Positions 16,767 to 25,757 of a stretch of DNA of 64,000 nt are shown here, in pieces (position 1 is the first letter of the stretch; the number at the start of each line of letters is the position of its first letter). The stretch is taken from contig CAYPTB010000045.1 in the NCBI GenBank assembly GCA_964413535.1, positions 1 to 64,000 of the forward strand, written 5' to 3'. The notes under the pieces were generated by a model, which saw nothing but the letters and a program-made list of their open reading frames with translations, searched no databases and had not been told where the DNA came from. The translations under genes were made by a program, and so were the position numbers. The DNA comes from CAYPTB01 sp964413535. GTDB lineage: Bacteria > Planctomycetota > UBA1135 > GCA-002686595.

Positions 16767-19207
16767 GTCGTTCTTCTTCCTCGTGCGGAAACACGGTGAG
16801 TGAGCGCACGGGTGCGGTCCGCGCGGGACAGCGCGGCGAACGCGAACGTGCACGTGAAGGCGAGCGCCGGAAGGCCGAGCGCGACCGCGGCGACCTCCGC
16901 CCACGGCACGGAGAACTCGAGCGGCACGTCCGCGAGCGACAGCAAGCCGTAGCTCGGGACGAGCCCGGCCGGGATCGCGAGGAACCCGCCCAGGAGCGCG
17001 AGGTAGCCGGCGCGCGCGGCGAGGAGCTTCCAGAGCAGGGTCGGCGCCGCGCCCACGACGTGCAGCACCCGCGCGTCCGCCGCGGACTCGACCGAGGAGA
17101 GCGCCGTAGCCACGAAGACCACGACCAGCCCGGTGACGGTGCAGCAGGCGAGCACGAGCCGGAGGAACCCGCTCTCGGGCCCGCGGTGGAGGAGCGCCGC
17201 GTCGATCGAGGCCGCCTCGGAGGTCTCGACGGCGATGCGGCTCGCTCGCTCGAGCGTGTCCGCCGTCACGGCGTTCTCGAGGCGCACGATCCACGGCACG
17301 AGGGCCGCTCCCGGCGGCGGCCCGCTCTCGAGCCCGAGCGCGCGCGCGGCGTCCGCGTGGATCGCGAAGGGCGGCGTGCGGACGCGCTGGTCGACCGCGA
17401 CGCCCGTCGCGGGGAGCCGCGCGAGCTCCCGACCGCCCGCGAAGAGCCGAACCTCGGGCGCGTCCTGGGCGAGGGCGAGTGCGTCCGAGGAGTGCACCAG
17501 CGCGACCACGCGCTCGCGCGCGTCGCCCGGCTCCCCGTCGGCGCCGAGCGCGCGCAGGAGTTCCGCGCTCCCGACGGCGACCCACGGGCCGCCGTCGCGC
17601 GCACGCTCGTCCCCCTCGATGCGGATGCGCGCGCTCACGGGCTCGCCCTGCGCGTGGAGCGCGGCGAGCGGGGCCCGGGCGACGCACTCGAGCTCCGCGC
17701 ACAGCCTCCGGGCGACCTCCTCGGCGCCGGGACCGTCGACGGCGAGCTGGTCGTCGCGCAGGGCCGCGGGCGCGACCTGCAGCATCGCCTCGACGCTCCG
17801 ACCCAGCGCGGCCAGCATCACGCTCACCGACATCGCCGCGAGCACCGCGGTCACGACCGCTCCGTTGCGCGAGCCGAAGCGCCCGGCGTCGCGCACGGCG
17901 AGCCGCCACGCGAGCGGGAGCGGAGCGGCAGCGTTCCCGAGCGCGCGCAGGATCCACGGGCTGCACGCACCCAGGCCGAGCACGCCGAGGATCGAGCCCG
18001 AGAGGATCTCGATGGCCGCTGACGCGCCCGCGCTGCGCGAGCCCTCCAAGACGAACCCGAAGCCGCCGACGCACAGCGCGAGACCGGCGACGAGCCACGC
18101 CCGCGGCCGTTCCGTGACGGGCCGGCGTCCGCCGAGCGCGACCAGGATCGGGAGGCGCGCGGCGCGCCGCGCCGGAAGCGCCGCCGCGCCGACGGCCGTG
18201 ACGAGGCCCAGGCACACGGCGCCCAAGACGTGCGGCAGCGACATCTCGAACGGGCCGTTCGCGCGCCGGTTCCAGCCGTCGAGGAACGGGTGCAGGGCTC
18301 CCGCCGCGCCGAGCCCGAGCGCCGCTCCCAGTGCCGCGCCCGCGCACGCGAGGGCGAGCGCCGAGATCGCGATCGACGCCCGCACGCCGGCGGCGGACGC
18401 TCCGTTCGCGCCGAGTAGCCCGATCTCGCGCTGGCGGCGGCGCAGGCCGACCGCGAACGACGCGGCGACGACGAGCGCCGCCTCGAAGAAGCCGAACCCG
18501 CCGACGACGAAGACGGCCGTGGACTCGAACGCGTCGCGCTGGCCGAGGTCCGAGCGCGCCGTCACGCGGTGGCCCGCCTCGCGCAGGCGGGCCGCCGTGG
18601 GCTCGACCTCGTCATCCGGTAGGTCGACGAGCCACGCGCACCCGAGGCACGGGTCGGAGGGCTCCCTCGCTCGCAGCACGACGGGGAGGTCGAGGTCCTC
18701 CGGGTCGATCACGAGACCGGTGACGCGCTTTGGACCGTCGTCGAGCGTCACGGTCGCGTCGATCGGCCGCGCGAGCGCCGCGGACAGGGCCGGCGAGAGT
18801 GCGACCTCGTCGGGTCCCGTCGGCGCGCGCCCGCGCGTGACGCGCAGCATGCCCTCGGCCGCGCCGTCGGGCTCGAGCGCGCGCGCCTCGATGCGGAAGG
18901 AGCGCGCGTGGAGGCGCCGGCCCGGCACATGGACCGCCTCGCGGCCCGCCGCGACGGACGTCGCGCGCGCGCCGGGCGGCAGCGAGAGCTCCGCCGCGCC
19001 GCGCCCGGGCGCGGGTTCGACGCGCAGGTCGGCGCCGCCCATGGATCGCGCGCGCTCCTCGTCGGGGGTGCGCTGCGTGATCTCGAGCAGCGTGCTGCCG
19101 CCGACCATCGCCGCCACGGGGACCGCGACGAGGAGGACGACGAGCCACGACCGGGCGGGGTGCCGCCGCACCTGACGCAGCTCGACCCGCGCGAGCGGAC
19201 GGATCAC
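16763..19207 (-). CDS. FtsX-like ABC transporter permease
   Basis: This 814-residue membrane protein has the layout of MacB/FtsX-family permeases that carry two permease units: an N-terminal membrane helix (SWLVVLLVAVPVAAMVGGS), a large extracytoplasmic domain, then blocks of helices in the middle (about 230-440) and at the C-terminus. Such proteins act with a cytoplasmic ATPase in lipoprotein release, peptide export or envelope stress response. The GTG at 19207 overlaps the stop of the ATPase gene (GTGA), and its own stop overlaps the hydrolase ATG. Substrate is unknown. Confidence 0.85.
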   Translation of the reverse strand: MIRPLARVELRQVRRHPARSWLVVLLVAVPVAAMVGGSTLLEITQRTPDEERARSMGGADLRVEPAPGRGAAELSLPPGARATSVAAGREAVHVPGRRLHARSFRIEARALEPDGAAEGMLRVTRGRAPTGPDEVALSPALSAALARPIDATVTLDDGPKRVTGLVIDPEDLDLPVVLRAREPSDPCLGCAWLVDLPDDEVEPTAARLREAGHRVTARSDLGQRDAFESTAVFVVGGFGFFEAALVVAASFAVGLRRRQREIGLLGANGASAAGVRASIAISALALACAGAALGAALGLGAAGALHPFLDGWNRRANGPFEMSLPHVLGAVCLGLVTAVGAAALPARRAARLPILVALGGRRPVTERPRAWLVAGLALCVGGFGFVLEGSRSAGASAAIEILSGSILGVLGLGACSPWILRALGNAAAPLPLAWRLAVRDAGRFGSRNGAVVTAVLAAMSVSVMLAALGRSVEAMLQVAPAALRDDQLAVDGPGAEEVARRLCAELECVARAPLAALHAQGEPVSARIRIEGDERARDGGPWVAVGSAELLRALGADGEPGDARERVVALVHSSDALALAQDAPEVRLFAGGRELARLPATGVAVDQRVRTPPFAIHADAARALGLESGPPPGAALVPWIVRLENAVTADTLERASRIAVETSEAASIDAALLHRGPESGFLRLVLACCTVTGLVVVFVATALSSVESAADARVLHVVGAAPTLLWKLLAARAGYLALLGGFLAIPAGLVPSYGLLSLADVPLEFSVPWAEVAAVALGLPALAFTCTFAFAALSRADRTRALTHRVSARGRRTT

Positions 19208-19959
19208 GGCCCGCCACCGCCCGCGGCGCTCACCGGTCGCGTCGCGGCCGTGCCCGACGCGTCGACGAGCCTCCCGTCGCGCAGGTAGAGGATGCGGTCG
19301 GCCCACGCGGCGTGCGTCGCGTCGTGCGTGACGAGCACGGCGGTGCGTCCGGCGTCGCACTGCGCGCGCAGGAGCCGCATGACGAGCTCGCCCGTGACGG
19401 AGTCGAGCGCGCCCGTGGGCTCGTCGGCCAGCAGGAGCGAGCGCGGCCCGACGAACGCGCGCGCGATGGCGACGCGCTGCTGCTCGCCGCCCGACAGGTC
19501 GTCGGGAAAGCGATCGGCCAGGCCCGACAGGCGCACGCGCTCCAGCGCCTCCGCCGCGACCTGGTGCGCGGCGCGCGTCGGCACGCCGTCGAGCTCCAGG
19601 GGCAGCGCGACGTTCTCGAGTGCCGTCAACCCCGGGAGGAGGTTCAGGTCCTGGAACACGAACCCGACGACGCGCCGCCGCAGCTCGGCCAGCACCTTCG
19701 GGTGGAGCGTGGCCAGGTCCCGCCCCCCGAGCCGGACGCGTCCCTCCGTCGGCTCGTCGAGGCCGCCGGCGAGTGCGAGCAGCGTGGACTTGCCCGAGCC
19801 CGAGGGTCCCATGACCGCGACGAACTCGCCCGCGCCGACCTCGAAGGACACGGGGCCGAGCGCGCGCACGGCCTGCGCGCCCCTCCCGTGCACGCGACCG
19901 ACCTCCTCGAAGCAGAGCGCGCACGCGGGGGCTTGCGCCGGGACGGCCCTCGCGCGCAT
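19204..19959 (-). CDS. ABC transporter ATPase, MacB/LolD type
   Basis: This 251-residue ATPase has Walker A GPSGSGKST, Q-loop FVFQDLNLLPGLTALENV, signature LSGGEQQRVAIARA, Walker B LLLADEPTGALD and the switch His in VLVTHDATHA, all intact. The LxxGLTALENV form is typical of LolD/MacB-type ATPases that pair with FtsX-like permeases, matching the next gene. The ATG at 19959 overlaps the stop of the PadR gene by one base, so regulator and transporter are coupled. Confidence 0.92.
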   Translation of the reverse strand: MRARAVPAQAPACALCFEEVGRVHGRGAQAVRALGPVSFEVGAGEFVAVMGPSGSGKSTLLALAGGLDEPTEGRVRLGGRDLATLHPKVLAELRRRVVGFVFQDLNLLPGLTALENVALPLELDGVPTRAAHQVAAEALERVRLSGLADRFPDDLSGGEQQRVAIARAFVGPRSLLLADEPTGALDSVTGELVMRLLRAQCDAGRTAVLVTHDATHAAWADRILYLRDGRLVDASGTAATRPVSAAGGGGP

Positions 19960-20477
19960 CAGGGCCGCCTCTGCCGCAGGCGCTCCTCGCACGAGTCGAG
20001 CCACTTGACCTCGGCCTCGGTCTTCAGGATCAGGGCGTCGAGCAGGAGCAGCCACGAGAGCTCGCGCTCCGGATCCGCCTGCATCTTCTGGCGCGTGTAC
20101 TCCTGCAGGCGGTCCATGGAGGCCACGCGCTGGCGCTGCAAGAGCGCGCTCACGTCCGAGCCGTCGGCCGCGACCGCGAGGAGCACCTTGATGGCGAGCT
20201 CGTCGCGCGCCGGCGGGTCCACGACGACCGGCGACTCGAACCAATCCGCCAGGCGCTTGCGGCCGACCTCGGTGATCCGCCAGGTCTGGCGCGGGCTCGC
20301 GTCGAGGCCCTCGGGCTCGACGAACCCGTCGCGCTCGAGCCGCGCGAGGGTCGTGTAGACCTGGCCGACGTTGAGGGGCCAGGCGCCGGCCGTGCTGCGC
20401 TCGAAGGCCGCCTTGAGGCCGTAGCCGTGGGACGGCTGGGACGCCAGGATCGCGAGCAGGCTGTGGTGGACGGACAT
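19959..20477 (-). CDS. PadR family transcriptional regulator
   Basis: This 172-residue protein has a PadR winged helix at the N-terminus (SVHHSLLAILASQPSHGYGL, then VGQVYTTLARLERDGFV) and a helical C-terminal dimerisation region (Vir-type). The family usually represses its own operon and is released by a small molecule or a transporter substrate. The ATG at 20477 is the start that places the HTH near residue 15; a longer reading would run through the operator. The candidate operator lies 18 bases upstream of this ATG. Confidence 0.92.
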   Translation of the reverse strand: MSVHHSLLAILASQPSHGYGLKAAFERSTAGAWPLNVGQVYTTLARLERDGFVEPEGLDASPRQTWRITEVGRKRLADWFESPVVVDPPARDELAIKVLLAVAADGSDVSALLQRQRVASMDRLQEYTRQKMQADPERELSWLLLLDALILKTEAEVKWLDSCEERLRQRRP

Positions 20478-20494
20478 GGGGGAACCGCGCGGCC

Positions 20495-20522
20495 GGATAC
20501 GGAGTATGCATACCGAGTATCC
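20495..20522. promoter_or_regulatory. Candidate PadR operator, 28-bp palindrome
   Basis: The sequence is GGATAC-GGAG-TATGCATA-CCGA-GTATCC: outer GGATAC/GTATCC half-sites and a perfect central TATGCATA, with only the four-base spacers breaking symmetry. It lies directly ahead of the padR start and stands out as AT-richer than its surroundings. PadR proteins bind paired half-sites of this size, so autoregulation of the four-gene operon is the simplest reading. Confidence 0.65.
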
Positions 20523-20607
20523 ATCCCGAGTGCCCATCGGTCAACACCCGCGGCGCTCGGGGACTGCGATCCGGCAGGGTGCGCGGCGGATCCCGCGCGC
20601 GGCCCCC

Positions 20608-21342
20608 TCAGCTCGTGCAGCCGCGGCTCGCCAGGTGGGCGTTTTGACGCGCGACGTCGGGGTGGGCCTCGAGGAAGGCCAGGACCTCGCGCGTGGTGAA
20701 GGCGGGGTTCTCGGGATAGAGGCCTTCGTACACGCCGCGCACGAGGGCCAGGTCCGCGAGCTCGTCGACCGTCCAGCGGTGCTGGGAGAGGTCGACCTCG
20801 TCGCGCACGTAGCCGATGTGGAAGCGCTCGGGGCGGTTCCTGACGAAAGGCGTGACGTGCTCGCGCTCGAAGGGCGTGAGCGCTTCGCGCCAGGCGGCGG
20901 CCAACACGGGGGCGCGCACGACCTCGACGTCCAGGCCGTCGGGGAACGTGCGGCCCGCGGGCGGCACATTGGTCGTGTAGTCGAACTCGCCGTCGAGGTG
21001 CAGGTCGACGACCCGGTCGACGACCTCGGGATCGCACAGCGGGCAGTCGCCCGGCAGACGCACGACGTGCGTCGCGCCGCGCGCGAAGGCGGCGCGTTGG
21101 TAGCGGTCGAGCACGTCCGCGTGACTCCCTCGGAAGCAATCGACTTCGAGCTCCGCGCACAAGATCGCCACGGCCTCGTCCGCGGGATCCACCGACGTCG
21201 CCACGAGCACGGCGTCGACGCTCTCCGCGCGCTGCAAACGCTCGAGCTGCAACGCGAGCATCGGACGCCCGAGCACCGGCGCGAGGACCTTCTCGGGGAG
21301 CCGCGTCGAGCCGCAGCGCGCTTGGACGATGGCGAGGATCAT
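20608..21342 (-). CDS. SpsF-like cytidylyltransferase domain protein
   Basis: This 244-residue protein begins with the nucleotide-binding motif AIVQARCGSTRLPEK and continues with VRLPGDCPLCDPEVVD. Both are characteristic of the acylneuraminate cytidylyltransferase/SpsF group that activates sugars for surface polysaccharides. The length and C-terminal sequence (REVLAFLEAHPDV) fit a single-domain SpsF homolog. The precise sugar cannot be told. Neighbouring GT2 and SGNH genes on the same strand suggest a role in envelope glycan synthesis. Confidence 0.82.
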   Translation of the reverse strand: MILAIVQARCGSTRLPEKVLAPVLGRPMLALQLERLQRAESVDAVLVATSVDPADEAVAILCAELEVDCFRGSHADVLDRYQRAAFARGATHVVRLPGDCPLCDPEVVDRVVDLHLDGEFDYTTNVPPAGRTFPDGLDVEVVRAPVLAAAWREALTPFEREHVTPFVRNRPERFHIGYVRDEVDLSQHRWTVDELADLALVRGVYEGLYPENPAFTTREVLAFLEAHPDVARQNAHLASRGCTS

Positions 21343-21692
21343 CGATGGTGCCGGCGACGCAGCAGACGACGATTCCACCACCGAGAGCTCCGGTCTCCAC
21401 GCTGCGATCGCCGGACGTGAGCGAACGCAGCGAGATGAGCGACCGAGCGAGCACCGACGGCGACGACGTCGACCTCCTCGCGGACCAGTGCGAATCCTAG
21501 CGTGACTTCGAGCGGCGTCCACTCGCACTTGGACGGCGAAATCGAAAAGGGCGCGCGACGCGCGCTTGCAACACGAGTTGCGTTGCACGCTCGCCGCATG
21601 AGCACCCCGTTTCCTCGAGCGCTTCCGCGCCGACGCGGATCGCTCACCGGCGCGTCGCACCGCTCACGCCCCGTCGGCTCGCAACGCGCGCG
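21343..21692. other. Intergenic stretch without a recognisable gene
   Basis: These 350 bases separate the SpsF-like gene from the GT2 gene, both on the minus strand. There is a purine-rich, imperfectly repeated GAGCGA tract around 21418-21455, but no supported coding frame, RNA gene or long palindrome was seen. The promoter of the SpsF-like gene should lie here. Confidence 0.45.
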
Positions 21693-22475
21693 TCATTCCC
21701 AGCGCCCCTCGAGACGCTGCATCACCAGTAGCTTCGCGTACTTGAGACGCACGTAGTGCGCGACGAGGTAGGCGAGCATCAAGCCCTGCCAGCCGAGCAG
21801 GAAGCCGCGCCCGATGACGTAAAAGCGCAAGAAGCGGACCGCGGGGCGCAGCACGAGGTCCGCGACGCTCGCGCGACGCCCGCGATCGTACAGACCGCGG
21901 GCCATGATCGTCGTGTAGGTGTCGATCGTGCGCAAGTGCTCGCGGAAGTTGCGGTAGGTGTAGTGAAGTAGGTCGCCCTTCAGCGTGCCGATCGACCCCT
22001 CGAGGACGACCTTGTCGTGCGGATCGTGGCCGCCCCAGCGCCCGCGGCGCCGGTCGAAGAGCCGCAGTTGGCGGTCGGGATACCACGTGCCGTGCCGCAC
22101 CCACGTGCCAAGGTAGTTCGCGAGCCGCGGGAAGCGCCAGCCTGCGTGGCCGTGGAAACCGCCGTCGCGCAGCACTTCGATCTCGGCCTGCAGCGCGGGC
22201 GTCACGCGCTCGTCCGCGTCGACGCACAGGACCCAGTCGTGCTGCGCCGCTCGGATTGCGAACTCCTTCTGCGCGACGTGTCCCGGCCAGTCGCGCTCGA
22301 TCACGCGCGCGCCCAGCTCGGAGGCGAGCTCGCGCGTGCGGTCGGTGGAGTGGGAATCGACGACGAGGATCTCGTCGCAGAAGGCGAGGGAGTGCAGGCA
22401 GTCGCCGAGGCGGTCCTCCTCGTTCATCGCGATGATGCAGGCCGAGAGGCCGGGGCGCGGGCGGTCTTCGCTCAT
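21693..22475 (-). CDS. Family 2 glycosyltransferase (WaaE/KdtX-like)
   Basis: This 260-residue protein has the GT2 signature: LSACIIAMNEEDRLGDCLHS, ILVVDSHSTDRT and the DxD-type VLCVDADERV. The acceptor region contains DRQLRLFDRRRGRW and GGHDPHDKV. This pattern is shared with WaaE/KdtX-type LPS core glucosyltransferases. The C-terminal part is hydrophobic and aromatic, as in membrane-associated enzymes. The ATG at 22475 was preferred to one 18 bases upstream because the family begins close to LSACIIA. Confidence 0.86.
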   Translation of the reverse strand: MSEDRPRPGLSACIIAMNEEDRLGDCLHSLAFCDEILVVDSHSTDRTRELASELGARVIERDWPGHVAQKEFAIRAAQHDWVLCVDADERVTPALQAEIEVLRDGGFHGHAGWRFPRLANYLGTWVRHGTWYPDRQLRLFDRRRGRWGGHDPHDKVVLEGSIGTLKGDLLHYTYRNFREHLRTIDTYTTIMARGLYDRGRRASVADLVLRPAVRFLRFYVIGRGFLLGWQGLMLAYLVAHYVRLKYAKLLVMQRLEGRWE

Positions 22476-22505
22476 GCTCGGAGGGCGCTGCACCGTACTC
22501 GTCCT

Positions 22506-23660
22506 TCACCCCCGCGCCCAGCGCACGGCGAGCTCGCGCGTGAGACGCTCCGCTCCGATGGAATCCAGGTGGCTCCAGTCGAAGCGGCGATCGGCGTCGA
22601 AGAGCTCGGGCAGCTCGTCGGGATCGCCGAGGTCGATCAGGCGGGGCAGTACGCCCGTGCGCGCGAGCGCGCGCAGGAGGGCGCCGCGCTCGGCGACCTC
22701 GCGCTCGGGGTGGATGACGTCGGGGTTCGAGAAGAACACGACCTCGAGGCCCGCCCCCTCGGCCGCGCGCACGAGCTCGCGGTAGACCGCGACCTCGCCG
22801 GAGGTGGGCTCGGCGGTGTCCTTGGCCGAGCGCAGCTCCAGGACGCGCAGCTCGAAGTTCGGCCGCTGCGAGGCGAACAGGAGCCTGCGCGCCTCGAGAT
22901 CGCGCTCGGGCGGCGCGATCCCCCGCGCCAGCGCTTCCTCGAACGTGCGCGTCTCCTGCGCGTGCGCCCAGTCCAGGGGCGCGTACCCGTCGCCCCGCGG
23001 ACCGAGGAGGAACGCCCGGCGCCGCGCGCCCTCGGCCGCGCCCAGGCCGAGCTCCTGGCCGAGCGCGACGCGCGCCAGCCCGAGGTTCGCGAGCCGCCGC
23101 CCGAAGCCGCCCGCGTGCAAGAGGGCGAGCTCGAGCCTGCGCCCGGGGCCGCGCTCGCTCGCCAGCGCCAGTCGCACCGCAGCGAGCGTGGCCCGCGCGT
23201 CGTGCCAGCCGCTGAAGCGCAGCGTCAGGTGGTCGTCGCCGCCCACGCTCACCCCCATGTGCCGGCACTCGAGGAACACCCGCTCGAGCTTCGGCGCCCG
23301 CAGGGCGAGCAGTCGGCGCAGCGCGTAGCCCGCCTCGAGCGTCGACATCATCCGGGCGCCGAGATTGAAGGAGTGGGTGGGGCGTCCGAGCTCGGCCGTC
23401 ACGCGGTCGAACAGCGCCGGGTCGACCTGGCAGTGGACGACGCTCGAGCCGATGAAAACGGTGTCGACCTCGGCAGCGAGCTCCTCCAAGCGATCGAGCT
23501 TGACGCCGAGGTCGGAGGCGACGGGTCGCGGCAGAGCGGCGCGCACGAATGCGCTTGCGCACAGGAAGGAGCCGAGCGCGAAGGCGACCTGAACCGACAC
23601 GAGGCGCAGAACGCGTCCGGTGGACCTCTTCCCGGCGCCTTCCCCGGCCTCTCCGCCCAT
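22506..23660 (-). CDS. Membrane-anchored SGNH-like protein
   Basis: This 384-residue protein has one N-terminal membrane segment (SVQVAFALGSFLCASAFV). SGNH-like block I is FIGSSVVHCQVDP near residue 70, and a terminal DWSHLDSIGAERLTRELA resembles the DxxH block of the alginate O-acetyltransferase-like (AlgX/DltD) clade. It may handle acyl groups on an extracytoplasmic glycan, in keeping with the glycosyltransferase next to it. The first block has Ser-Ser after Gly rather than GDS, so activity is uncertain. The ATG at 23660 is used; a GTG one codon earlier is equally possible. Confidence 0.65.
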   Translation of the reverse strand: MGGEAGEGAGKRSTGRVLRLVSVQVAFALGSFLCASAFVRAALPRPVASDLGVKLDRLEELAAEVDTVFIGSSVVHCQVDPALFDRVTAELGRPTHSFNLGARMMSTLEAGYALRRLLALRAPKLERVFLECRHMGVSVGGDDHLTLRFSGWHDARATLAAVRLALASERGPGRRLELALLHAGGFGRRLANLGLARVALGQELGLGAAEGARRRAFLLGPRGDGYAPLDWAHAQETRTFEEALARGIAPPERDLEARRLLFASQRPNFELRVLELRSAKDTAEPTSGEVAVYRELVRAAEGAGLEVVFFSNPDVIHPEREVAERGALLRALARTGVLPRLIDLGDPDELPELFDADRRFDWSHLDSIGAERLTRELAVRWARG

Positions 23661-23811
23661 CACGACGGGATCCTATCAGCCGGCCGGCCCCAGTTCGCGC
23701 ACGGGCCGCGCGCGGTCCGCGCGAGCGAACGCGAACCTAGGATGCCGGGAGGCTTGGCGCCCGGATGCTACCCTCGCCGAGTCGCCCCCCATCGAACGTC
23801 GGAGGCTCGTC

Positions 23812-24840
23812 GTGACGCATTCGATCGCCTGGCTCGTCCTCTCCGCCGCGGGCGGATTCGCCCAGACCCTCGCAACGGACTACGACGCGAAGCGCGTGCT
23901 CCTGATCGACGCCGAGAGCAGCCTGGAGATGCGCACGACGGAGTTCGAGGTCACGCGCGACGGCGAACCGGTGGGAACCGGGGTCGGCCGGGACGACAAG
24001 TCGCTCGACCTGCGCCGCGTCGTCGTCCGGGAGCGCGTGGTCGAGACCGCGGGTGGTGCTCCGACGCGCGTCGAGCGCGAGTTCCAGGAGGTCGAGGGCA
24101 GGGCGAAGCGTTCGATCGCCGGCAAGGTCCTGGACGACGCGCTCCAGTGCCCGTTGGACGGCGTCGAGCTCCGCCTGCAGCGCGACGGCGAGAACGTCGT
24201 GATCGAGGTCGCGAGCGGGGAAGAGCTCGACCCCGAGCTCCTCGAGGGCCAGCGACTCGAGCTCGCGGCCGACGCTCTGCTGCCCGGTCGCGAGGTGGAG
24301 GAGCAGGCCACCTGGCAGCTCGCGAACGGGAACGTTCGCAGGTTGCTCGGCCTCGACGTCGAGGCCGCCCTCTTCCCGTCGGAGGGCATCGACCCCGAGT
24401 CCTCCTCCGGCCGCCGAGGGCGCTGGAGTCGCGGCTTCGCGGCCCTCTCGGCCGCGAAGTGGAGCGGAACGGCGACCCTGGCCTCGACCGCCGCGCAGCA
24501 CGAAGGCGAGCGTTGCGCGCGCATCGATTTCGACCTCTCGAGCTCCAGTGAGCTTCCCGGCGGCGGATTCGGCGAGCCCACCGACGGCGGACGCTCCTTC
24601 GAGCCCAGCGCGGCCTCGCGCGGGATCGCGCGGCGCGCCACGACCTTCGAAGCCGCTCTGTCCGGCTACCTGCTCTTCTCGCTCGAGGAGCGCCGCCCGG
24701 TGCTGCTCGACGTCGATGGCGACATCGAGGTGGTCACGAACTCGGAGCGCGAGCACGAGGGAGTGGAGCTTCGAATCTTCAGCCGCCGCGAAGGCACCTT
24801 CACCCACCGCGTCGCCCTGTCGCTCGAGAAGGACTCCTGA
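23812..24840 (+). CDS. Secreted hypothetical protein
   Basis: This 342-residue protein starts at a GTG with GGAGG six bases ahead and has a short signal peptide (THSIAWLVLSAAGGFAQ). The mature part is acidic and beta-rich, with phrases such as MRTTEFEVTRDGEPVGTG and VLLDVDGDIEVVT. I do not recognise a domain. It is followed 109 bases later by another exported protein on the same strand. Confidence 0.7.
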   Translation: MTHSIAWLVLSAAGGFAQTLATDYDAKRVLLIDAESSLEMRTTEFEVTRDGEPVGTGVGRDDKSLDLRRVVVRERVVETAGGAPTRVEREFQEVEGRAKRSIAGKVLDDALQCPLDGVELRLQRDGENVVIEVASGEELDPELLEGQRLELAADALLPGREVEEQATWQLANGNVRRLLGLDVEAALFPSEGIDPESSSGRRGRWSRGFAALSAAKWSGTATLASTAAQHEGERCARIDFDLSSSSELPGGGFGEPTDGGRSFEPSAASRGIARRATTFEAALSGYLLFSLEERRPVLLDVDGDIEVVTNSEREHEGVELRIFSRREGTFTHRVALSLEKDS

Positions 24841-24949
24841 GCGCGTCGGGCTCGGAACCCGACTCCTCCGGCGGGGTTGAGGGGCGCCGTGCTAGGCTCG
24901 ACGCGGCGCCGATCTCCGGCGCCGGGGGCTCGGCCAGGCGCCCGTGACC

Positions 24950-25735
24950 ATGAAGAACCCGCTCTTGCTCTCGATCGTCGCCGGTGCCGTCGCCGGCATC
25001 GCCAGCGCTTTCGTCACGAGCCTCGTCCTGCTCGACCCGGCACCGCGAACGACCGAACCGCTCGCGCTCGCGCTCGCCCCGGCCTCGGCGACGGAGAGTC
25101 CGGACTCCGAGTGGAAGCACGAGCTCGAGCTCCTTGGCGCCGAGAACCGCGAGCTCGCCGAGCGCTTGAACGCTCTCGAGATGCGCACCGTCGCCGAGGT
25201 CGCGCGCGAGGCCGTCGTGCCCACGCCCGATCCCGCCGTCGCTCGGCTCGAGGACGAGCTCCGGGAACTCGTGGCTTCCATGACGCGCGCGGACGGGCAA
25301 CTGCCCGAGGTGCTTGCGACGGGCGTGCGCGAGGTCCTCACGACGATCCAGGAGGAGGAGCGTCAGGAGCGCGAGGCGCGCTACGCGGAAGCCCGCGAGG
25401 CGGAGCTGAGCGCCCGCCTCGAGCGCTACGCCACGGAGCTCGGACTCAACGCGTACCAAACGAACGAGATGCGCGCGCTCCTGACGCGCGAGCGCCAAAG
25501 GCGCGACGAGCTCTTCGTGGAGGCCCGGGAAGAGGCGAACTTCCTGGACCTGCGCGATCATATGCGCGACCTGCGCGACAGAACGAAAACGGAGCTCGAG
25601 CGCGTCCTCACCGCGAGCCAGCTCGAGAAGTACGAGTCCATCGACCGCGGGCGCTCTTGGTTCGGCGGCGGTACCGGCGAGGCCGTCGGAGGTGTCGACC
25701 GCTTCCGCCGGCCTGAAGCTCCGCGCGGGAACTAG
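24950..25735 (+). CDS. Coiled-coil protein with N-terminal membrane anchor
   Basis: This 261-residue protein has a hydrophobic N-terminus (PLLLSIVAGAVAGIASAFVT) and then long charged helices with heptad character, for example EWKHELELLGAENRELAERL at about 55-75 and a second stretch at about 130-225. The C-terminal tail is glycine-rich and basic. The pattern resembles Spy/zinc-resistance-type or sigma-associated coiled coils (NAYQTNEMRALLTRERQRR), but no family is certain. A GTG six bases upstream is an alternative start. Confidence 0.7.
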   Translation: MKNPLLLSIVAGAVAGIASAFVTSLVLLDPAPRTTEPLALALAPASATESPDSEWKHELELLGAENRELAERLNALEMRTVAEVAREAVVPTPDPAVARLEDELRELVASMTRADGQLPEVLATGVREVLTTIQEEERQEREARYAEAREAELSARLERYATELGLNAYQTNEMRALLTRERQRRDELFVEAREEANFLDLRDHMRDLRDRTKTELERVLTASQLEKYESIDRGRSWFGGGTGEAVGGVDRFRRPEAPRGN

Positions 25736-25757
25736 CGCTCCCGCCGGCGCGAGCCGT

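Noticed and set aside
22484..22500. A lone GAGTACGGTGC on the minus strand between the GT2 and SGNH genes, like one arm end of the long palindromes
   Set aside because: There is no matching second arm nearby, and 11 bases can match by chance in 64 kb of GC-rich sequence. It was not called a repeat copy.
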